64,000 bases of DNA, taken from NCBI GenBank assembly GCA_017505465.1, contig JAFVPE010000004.1, positions 1 to 64,000 on the forward strand. Reading direction: 5' to 3'. The notes under the pieces were generated by a model. It saw nothing but the letters and a program-made list of their open reading frames with translations. It was not told where the DNA came from and ran no database searches. The position numbers and the translations under genes are program-made. Source of the DNA: Clostridia bacterium. GTDB lineage: Bacteria; Bacillota; Clostridia; Christensenellales; Borkfalkiaceae. This document shows, piece after piece, positions 58,858 through 64,000 of the stretch; the first letter of the stretch is position 1, and every line of letters begins with the position of its first letter.

Positions 58858-60609
58858 ATGAAAGTATCTTTTTTAAATGGACAAATTGTTGCGGACGGAT
58901 ATTTACACGAAGACGTTCCCTATGACGTATCGGCAAACAATTTAAGCGTTTGCTTTGACGGCAAGGGGGGGATTTCGAAATATTTATCCGTTCGTAGCGG
59001 AAGAGATTATTCGGTACGCTCGATGACTTCCTTGTATAAGGACGGAGAGAGGGTAGGCGCTTACACCGAAAAGAGGGTAAGCATGGTAGGCAGAGGACAA
59101 AAAATCGAGATCTTAGGCGACGATTACCGTATAGAGATGAAGCAATTCATCACGAAAGAAGATGATGCTGTTTTTGTGGAAATCAACTTTTTTGCCGAGC
59201 GCAAGACGGAGTTTACGTTGGTTTACGGTACGGGCTATTCTTGGAAAACGCCTGCTTTGGCTTGCGACGGCGAAAATACGTTTGTAGAGGAAAACAATCA
59301 TTTTCTCATTCCCGTATCGGCAAAGGGTGAAAAACGCATACGTTTTGTCTTTGCTTACGAAGAGGATAAGGACTATTGCGAACACCTGCTTTCTGTATTT
59401 GATGAAAAATTGCAGGCGATGCAAAAGGAAGTAGAGGACGTTGTCATTCCTGCGTCCGCGCAGACGGAAGAGGAAAAGGCGCTGTATCTGTCAGCGTTGT
59501 TTTGTGCCATCGAGAATTACAAGGAATGCGGTGCGTTAAAAGGTTTTGTGGCAGGGTGCAACTATTTGAGTCCGTTAAGAACCTATTATCGTGATTCCTA
59601 TTGGACGGTGTTATCTGCATATCACTACGATATTTCGCTGGTTAGACGGCAGGTGTGCACGTTGGCACGCGGTATCGCCAAGGACGGCACGTGTCCGTCG
59701 GCGGTAAAGACGGATTTATCGGCATTTTGGGGTGGCCATTACGACAGTCCCTCCTTCTTCGTGATGATGGTGTACGATTACGTCAACCATTCGGGCGACA
59801 AAGCCTTTTTGAACGAAACGATTGACGGAATGCGTTTGTTTGAACGTTGTTTGCTTGTAATGAGCAACCAAATGAAAAGAACGGACGGAACGGGGCTTTT
59901 GTATAAAAAAGGACCGTACAATAAGCTCGACTGGGCAGACGAAGTCAACCGAAATGGATACGTTACTTACGACGAAGCTTTGTACTATCGCGCGCTTACC
60001 TGCATGGCGAAGCTCTGCGAAGCCGTAGGCGAGGACGGCAGTGCATACCTTGTCGAAGCGGAGCGCGTTAAAAAGTCAATCAACGACTTGCTTTGGGACG
60101 ATGAGAAAGGGTATTACGTCAACTATATGGACGGCGATTTCACGGAAGACAACCTTTCGGTGGATACGGTGCTTACCTATTTGTTCGGCATTGCCAATGA
60201 AGAGCGTTCTAATCGAATGCTGGATGCGATGGAGCGCATGTTGGAAACGAAAAATAATTCCTTGCAGAAGGCAGGGGATTACGGTGTGATGTGCGTATAT
60301 CCGTTCTATAAGAGTATGTCGGCTGCATATTTCAAATCTTCACAGGATTATGAATACCACAATGGTGGAAACTGGCCTTACTGGTCGGCAATTTATGCCT
60401 ATGCAAAGTACTTGGCAGGCAGAGATTACCGCTATCCTTTGGAAAGTTGGTTTTCCTACAATCTCAAGCAGGGGATATTTACCCCGATAGAATACTTCTC
60501 GCCTTGTAGAAAGAGCGGTTCAACTTTGCAGGCTTGGAGCGGCGCGGCGGCATTTGTATTCGATTTTATCGGCAAACCTTCTTTCTTTGCGCCCAATCAT
60601 TTGAAATAA
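58858..60609 (+). CDS. six-hairpin glycosidase family protein (583 aa)
   Basis: A beta-sandwich N-terminal domain (about 1-195) is followed by an (alpha/alpha)6 barrel resembling glycogen-debranching/GH63/GH78-type enzymes. Motifs are SPLRTYYRDSYWTVLSAYHY (about 238-257), GGHYDSPSFFVMMVYDYV and DWADEVNRNGY (about 357-367), where acidic catalytic residues normally occur. No signal peptide, so cytoplasmic or periplasm-less. The start at 58858 is 34 nt after the exoprotein stop with a moderate AGG site; a longer in-frame extension would run back into the previous gene. The sugar cannot be assigned. Confidence 0.7.
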   Translation: MKVSFLNGQIVADGYLHEDVPYDVSANNLSVCFDGKGGISKYLSVRSGRDYSVRSMTSLYKDGERVGAYTEKRVSMVGRGQKIEILGDDYRIEMKQFITKEDDAVFVEINFFAERKTEFTLVYGTGYSWKTPALACDGENTFVEENNHFLIPVSAKGEKRIRFVFAYEEDKDYCEHLLSVFDEKLQAMQKEVEDVVIPASAQTEEEKALYLSALFCAIENYKECGALKGFVAGCNYLSPLRTYYRDSYWTVLSAYHYDISLVRRQVCTLARGIAKDGTCPSAVKTDLSAFWGGHYDSPSFFVMMVYDYVNHSGDKAFLNETIDGMRLFERCLLVMSNQMKRTDGTGLLYKKGPYNKLDWADEVNRNGYVTYDEALYYRALTCMAKLCEAVGEDGSAYLVEAERVKKSINDLLWDDEKGYYVNYMDGDFTEDNLSVDTVLTYLFGIANEERSNRMLDAMERMLETKNNSLQKAGDYGVMCVYPFYKSMSAAYFKSSQDYEYHNGGNWPYWSAIYAYAKYLAGRDYRYPLESWFSYNLKQGIFTPIEYFSPCRKSGSTLQAWSGAAAFVFDFIGKPSFFAPNHLK

Positions 60610-60633
60610 TATCAATATAATAAGGAGAAAAAC

Positions 60634-62397
60634 ATGAAAAAGAAAAGACTATTAGCAACTGTATTATCTATTTGCACTTTGGCAAGTACAATCGGCATGA
60701 CCTCATGCGACGATTTGGCTGGTGATATAGGCGGCGGTAATAACAATAAAGTTGAAAACGTATACAACGTACCTTCCGATAGTAAAATTATGATTAAAGT
60801 TAAAAACTTCGGTATGGGTCCTGGTAACCTTTGGTTGGAAGAAACCATGGAACGTTTCGCGGAAGCAAACAAGGACGTGAAATATGGGGACAAGACGGGC
60901 GTTTACTTGAAATATGAAGCGACTAACAATCAGAATACGTCGGCGATGGCAAGTGATACCACGAATATTTTCTTTGATGAACGTCAATCTGACCCGTACG
61001 CATTGTTGCAGAACGGCTTACTTTTGAATCTTGATTCGATTGTTAAGGACGATGCGCGCGTAGGCGGTACGCTCGAAAGCAAAATTTTCGATGCGGCAAA
61101 AGGCGGTATTACGGGCAACGACGGCAGCTATTATGCGTTGCCTCACTATGAATTCTACGCAGGTATTGCATACAACCGTTCGACGTTCGCAGACCTTGGT
61201 GCGTACTTTGCAGCGGAAGACGAAGAAAGTATTTATACGTACTCCTGTAAGTACGGTACGGCAAACTTTATCGACGACGCCGCTGCGAAAAAATCGGTAG
61301 GGCCCGACGGTAAGGCAGGCACGAACGACGACGGGTTGCCTTGCTCGCTCGACGAATTCATTATTCTTTGCGATTATATCAAGACGGAGAGTGAGGGGGA
61401 CGTTTCGCCTATCACGGTTTCGGGCAAATATTATAACTACTATCCCGAATATTTATTGATGGGGCTTTGGTCTTCGATTGCTGGTCCTGAGCAAATGCGT
61501 AACTATTACAACTGCTCAGGGGAAATCGAAGTGGTAGAACGTGATAAAAATGGAAAATTGATGTTCACCAACGAAAACATGTTCAAAGGCATTTCTTACG
61601 TGAAAAAGCCCGTGACGAAGATGGTAACGATGTCTCCTGACGGTAAAGACGGTTGGATGGGCAACGATATGGCGGCGAAGTATTACGCCTATGCAATGCT
61701 TGATGTAATCGAAGCGGAAGGCTTCTTCTCGAAGACGGCTACTTCGGGTGACGACCACTGGACGTCGCAGATGGACCTTTACATGGATGGTAAGGCGCAA
61801 AGACAGAATGCCGCAATGTTGATTGAAGGTAGCTACTGGTACAACGAATCGAACGAAAACGGCGGTTTCGACGCTTATGAAAGATACGTTGGTAAGAACC
61901 GTAACGAACTCGACGTGGCATGGATGAGCTTACCTACTAGCGTTTACGCAGAAGGCGCAGTTGGTAGAGACGCATGTTTCTTGGACGTTGGTTTGGCGTA
62001 TACAATGGTCAATAAAAACGTAGAATCGAACCCTGCATTGAAGCAGGCTTGCTTGGATTTCGTTGCATTCTGTTATAGTGAACAGGAACTTCGTAATTTC
62101 ACGGCAAAGACGGGTATTACGAGAGCGATTAGCTACGAGCTTTCCGATGCAGACAAGCAAAAAATGAGTAAATACGCTTTGCGTTTGTGGGAAGAAAGAG
62201 ATAACAAAAACGGTAGCAATATCGTTGCTTGGTCGGGTTCGACGGAAATCTTCAAGCTTGTCAAGGGCAGATTAAAGATTGACTTGAATAGCGGTGTATT
62301 CGGCAACGGCACGACGAAGGTTTCTGCAATGCTTAGAGAAAAGAACGTACAGGACGCTTTTGCGGCATGTAGTTTGTACGGCAATTGGAACTATTAA
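60634..62397 (+). CDS. extracellular sugar-binding lipoprotein of an ABC transporter
   Basis: The lipobox MTSC (Cys 25) follows a signal peptide. The 587-aa mature protein is a family 1 solute-binding fold: a periplasmic-type ligand cleft with NLWLEETMERFAEANKDV, FFDERQSDPYALLQNG and YYALPHYEFYAGIAYNR segments. It is longer than average (about 430) because of insertions near 190-250 and 330-370. AAGGAG precedes the start. With the two permeases downstream it forms an oligosaccharide importer; no ATPase gene is seen in the window, so a shared MsmK-like ATPase is likely. Confidence 0.9.
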   Translation: MKKKRLLATVLSICTLASTIGMTSCDDLAGDIGGGNNNKVENVYNVPSDSKIMIKVKNFGMGPGNLWLEETMERFAEANKDVKYGDKTGVYLKYEATNNQNTSAMASDTTNIFFDERQSDPYALLQNGLLLNLDSIVKDDARVGGTLESKIFDAAKGGITGNDGSYYALPHYEFYAGIAYNRSTFADLGAYFAAEDEESIYTYSCKYGTANFIDDAAAKKSVGPDGKAGTNDDGLPCSLDEFIILCDYIKTESEGDVSPITVSGKYYNYYPEYLLMGLWSSIAGPEQMRNYYNCSGEIEVVERDKNGKLMFTNENMFKGISYVKKPVTKMVTMSPDGKDGWMGNDMAAKYYAYAMLDVIEAEGFFSKTATSGDDHWTSQMDLYMDGKAQRQNAAMLIEGSYWYNESNENGGFDAYERYVGKNRNELDVAWMSLPTSVYAEGAVGRDACFLDVGLAYTMVNKNVESNPALKQACLDFVAFCYSEQELRNFTAKTGITRAISYELSDADKQKMSKYALRLWEERDNKNGSNIVAWSGSTEIFKLVKGRLKIDLNSGVFGNGTTKVSAMLREKNVQDAFAACSLYGNWNY

Positions 62398-62407
62398 TTA
62401 AAATGAG

Positions 62408-62436
62408 CACTACTCCAACGATAGGTTGGAGTAGTG
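62408..62436 (+). promoter_or_regulatory. intercistronic hairpin between binding protein and permease genes
   Basis: CACTACTCCAA (62408-62418) and TTGGAGTAGTG (62426-62436) pair perfectly. No T-run follows. Such hairpins often stabilise the upstream mRNA so that binding protein exceeds permease. Confidence 0.7.
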
Positions 62437-62467
62437 TGTATTAATTCAACTTAGGGGGAAAATTTTT

Positions 62468-63448
62468 ATGGAAGAAAATAAAATTTCCGCTGAAAATGGA
62501 AAGAGAGTATATACGCGTCAGCAAAAGCGGCTAGTGTTCTACGTCCTGATGTTTGCGCTGCCTATCTTGCAGTTTGTTTTGTTTTATCTTTACGTCAATT
62601 TCGACTCGTTTGTTATTGCGTTTCAGAAAAAAACGCCGATACTCGGTTCTATAACAAATGGCTACGAGGTTGTCGCTACGGGGGAGAACTTTATAAAGGC
62701 ATGGAAATTCTTTTTTAGCGAAGAATGCGGGAAAATGATATGGAATTCGATTCAGTTGCTGTTTTGTCAGATTGTGATCGTTACGCCGCTTGCATTGCTT
62801 TTCAGCTACTACATAGCCAAGGAAAAACCTGGCTCGGGCTTTTTTAGAATCATGTTATACCTTCCGCAGGTAATTTCCGTCGTCGTGTTGGGGCTTTTGT
62901 TCCAATACGTTGTCGGTACGGTCTATCCGAAGGCAATGGAGCAGTATTTTGATAAGGAAGTTATCGGGTTGTTGCTCCCTTCCAGTAGTTACGAACAAAA
63001 CTTTACTACGGCATTGATTTTCACGTTGTGGTTTTCTTTCGGTACGAACGTTTTGATTTATACGGGCGCAATGAGTGGCATCGATCAGTCCATTGTAGAA
63101 TCCGCACAGCTTGACGGCGTCAACAGTTTTCAGGAATTTATATTTATCTACGTGCCGTTGATTTTCTCGACGGTGACGACCTTTGTCATCACGGGGCTTG
63201 CAGGCATCTTCAACAATCAAATGAACTTGCATATTTTCTTTGGTAATGCGGATGGGAACGTAGACGTTTTCGGATATTATTTCTACCGTATTACAGCGAT
63301 GAATATTGCTAGCGGCGGCAACGCAAGCGGTAACTTGATGAATTTAAACACGCTTGCAGCGTTGGGCTTGATTGCGACTGCAATCCTCATTCCGCTGACA
63401 TTGCTCACAAGAAAGCTTCTGAATAAGTACGGGCCGAGTGTAGAGTAA
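62468..63448 (+). CDS. ABC sugar permease (LacF/UgpA type)
   Basis: A 326-aa protein with six membrane helices. The binding-protein-dependent permease EAA-type loop is visible as ESAQLDGVNSFQEFIFIYVP (about 218-237), which contacts the ATPase. AGGGGG precedes the start. The N-terminus carries a short basic cytoplasmic stretch before the first helix. Downstream neighbour is the second permease, 15 nt away. Substrate is an oligosaccharide judged by context. Confidence 0.9.
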   Translation: MEENKISAENGKRVYTRQQKRLVFYVLMFALPILQFVLFYLYVNFDSFVIAFQKKTPILGSITNGYEVVATGENFIKAWKFFFSEECGKMIWNSIQLLFCQIVIVTPLALLFSYYIAKEKPGSGFFRIMLYLPQVISVVVLGLLFQYVVGTVYPKAMEQYFDKEVIGLLLPSSSYEQNFTTALIFTLWFSFGTNVLIYTGAMSGIDQSIVESAQLDGVNSFQEFIFIYVPLIFSTVTTFVITGLAGIFNNQMNLHIFFGNADGNVDVFGYYFYRITAMNIASGGNASGNLMNLNTLAALGLIATAILIPLTLLTRKLLNKYGPSVE

Positions 63449-63463
63449 AAGGGGGGAATAATG

Positions 63464-64000
63464 ATGAAAAAGACAATAAAGAAAAAATTCCAACCAGTAG
63501 ACATTGTTATATTCATGTTGCTTTTTGTACTGTCGCTTGTCTTGTTATTGCTTCTCTCGTGGGGCCTTTTGACGTCGTTAAAATCGTACGACGACTTTGC
63601 CTATCTTGGTAACGTGCTCGGGTTTCCCGACCTTAATGCTTACGGTGCAAAGACTGCGTTGGCGTTTGGAAACTACCGTCGAATTCTTTTCAGTACGGTG
63701 TTTCAGTTCAGCTCGACGGATGCAAGCTATTATTCCTCAATTTTCGGCTACGTTGAAAATGCGCCTGAAACGACTTTCACGTTTGCCAATTTCTTGCTGA
63801 ACTCGTTTATTTACTCGATTGTTTGTTCGTTCGTGCATGCGTTTGTGGCATTTGCTTGCGCATACCTTTGTGCGAAGTACAAATTCCGTTTCAGTGAAAT
63901 TATATACGTATTGATGCTGGTGGTTATGGCGGTTCCTATCGTCGGCTCTTCGCCTGCGATGATTGAATTGTTGCGCGACCTTGCTATCTATGATACGTTC
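63464..64000 (+). CDS. ABC sugar permease (MalG/UgpE type), truncated by window end
   Basis: 179 codons are present with no stop before the window edge. The N-terminal basic stretch MKKTIKKKFQP is followed by a strong helix (IVIFMLLFVLSLVLLLLLSW), a long loop characteristic of this family, and further helices including SIVCSFVHAFVAFACAYLCA and VLMLVVMAVPIVGSSPA. A GGGGGG ribosome binding site is 7 nt before the ATG at 63464; an ATG at 63461 is also possible. It is the partner of the LacF-type permease upstream. Confidence 0.88.
   Translation, partial: MKKTIKKKFQPVDIVIFMLLFVLSLVLLLLLSWGLLTSLKSYDDFAYLGNVLGFPDLNAYGAKTALAFGNYRRILFSTVFQFSSTDASYYSSIFGYVENAPETTFTFANFLLNSFIYSIVCSFVHAFVAFACAYLCAKYKFRFSEIIYVLMLVVMAVPIVGSSPAMIELLRDLAIYDTF

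Noticed and set aside
63597..63800. 67-codon frame within the last permease gene
   Set aside because: It is out of frame with the permease, which has membrane helices and a good ribosome binding site.

Overview
The window looks like a chromosomal stretch from an uncultured gut Clostridia-type Firmicute. The support is: lipoprotein signal peptides with lipoboxes, AGGAGG-type ribosome binding sites, promoters of the TTGACA-17-TATAAT type, AraC, PadR and XRE regulators, an NfnAB electron-bifurcating pair, a tRNA with an encoded CCA end, and very large secreted proteins with Big_2 and InlB-type repeats. A Christensenellales/Borkfalkiaceae-like host is my inference, not something the sequence proves.

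Layout. Positions 1-6,500 form a degraded, AT-rich accessory zone. It holds two copies of a hairpin-rich 132-bp repeat, two clusters of 21-22-bp spaced direct repeats, a BspA-type leucine-rich-repeat lipoprotein behind a structured leader, a frameshifted membrane gene, a transporter remnant, a possible toxin tip with a small gene behind it, and an intact GH36 alpha-galactosidase. Positions 6.6-25 kb form a glycan-degradation island: GH38 alpha-mannosidase, a 1,400-aa exoprotein preceded by a tiny ORF, a GH78-like enzyme, a membrane protein, an AraC-controlled operon (DUF4432 epimerase-like, cupin isomerase-like, GHL6/GH151-like hydrolase) and a divergent DUF4434/GH127 operon. Positions 25-43.6 kb are mostly housekeeping or regulatory: an XRE repressor with a twin-palindrome operator and a zinc-ribbon membrane protein, an FAD oxidoreductase, a deoxynucleotidase/guanylate-kinase-like fusion, a frameshifted OB-fold lipoprotein, an XRE protein fused to a glycine-every-fifth-residue solenoid, an M20 amidohydrolase, a PadR/DUF1700/DUF4097 operon, a cation/proton antiporter, NfnAB and a YfhO-like membrane protein. 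At 43.7 kb a tRNA-Pro(AGG) is followed by a Sel1-repeat gene and a tRNA-like 3' remnant. From 45.3 kb to the end lies a second glycan locus: AraC regulator, Gfo/Idh/MocA oxidoreductase, a 1,261-aa lipoprotein, a second tiny ORF, a 2,385-aa DUF4838 exoprotein, a six-hairpin glycosidase, and a sugar ABC binding protein with two permeases. The last permease runs off the window.

How it fits together. Secreted lipoproteins and exoproteins with beta-helix-like modules probably bind or trim glycans outside the cell, the ABC system imports oligosaccharides, and cytoplasmic GH36, GH38, GH78-like, GH127 and GHL6 enzymes with an epimerase and an isomerase process them. AraC proteins sit next to both clusters.

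The most novel-looking signal is a repeated two-gene cassette. In both glycan regions a 44-47-codon ORF ending in YP-x-GW-[GA]-E lies 8-12 nt upstream of a large exoprotein whose mature N-terminus begins with a shared GASIR/GIRF-type domain (13.4-9.2 kb on the minus strand, 51.5-58.8 kb on the plus strand). I know of no described function for it.
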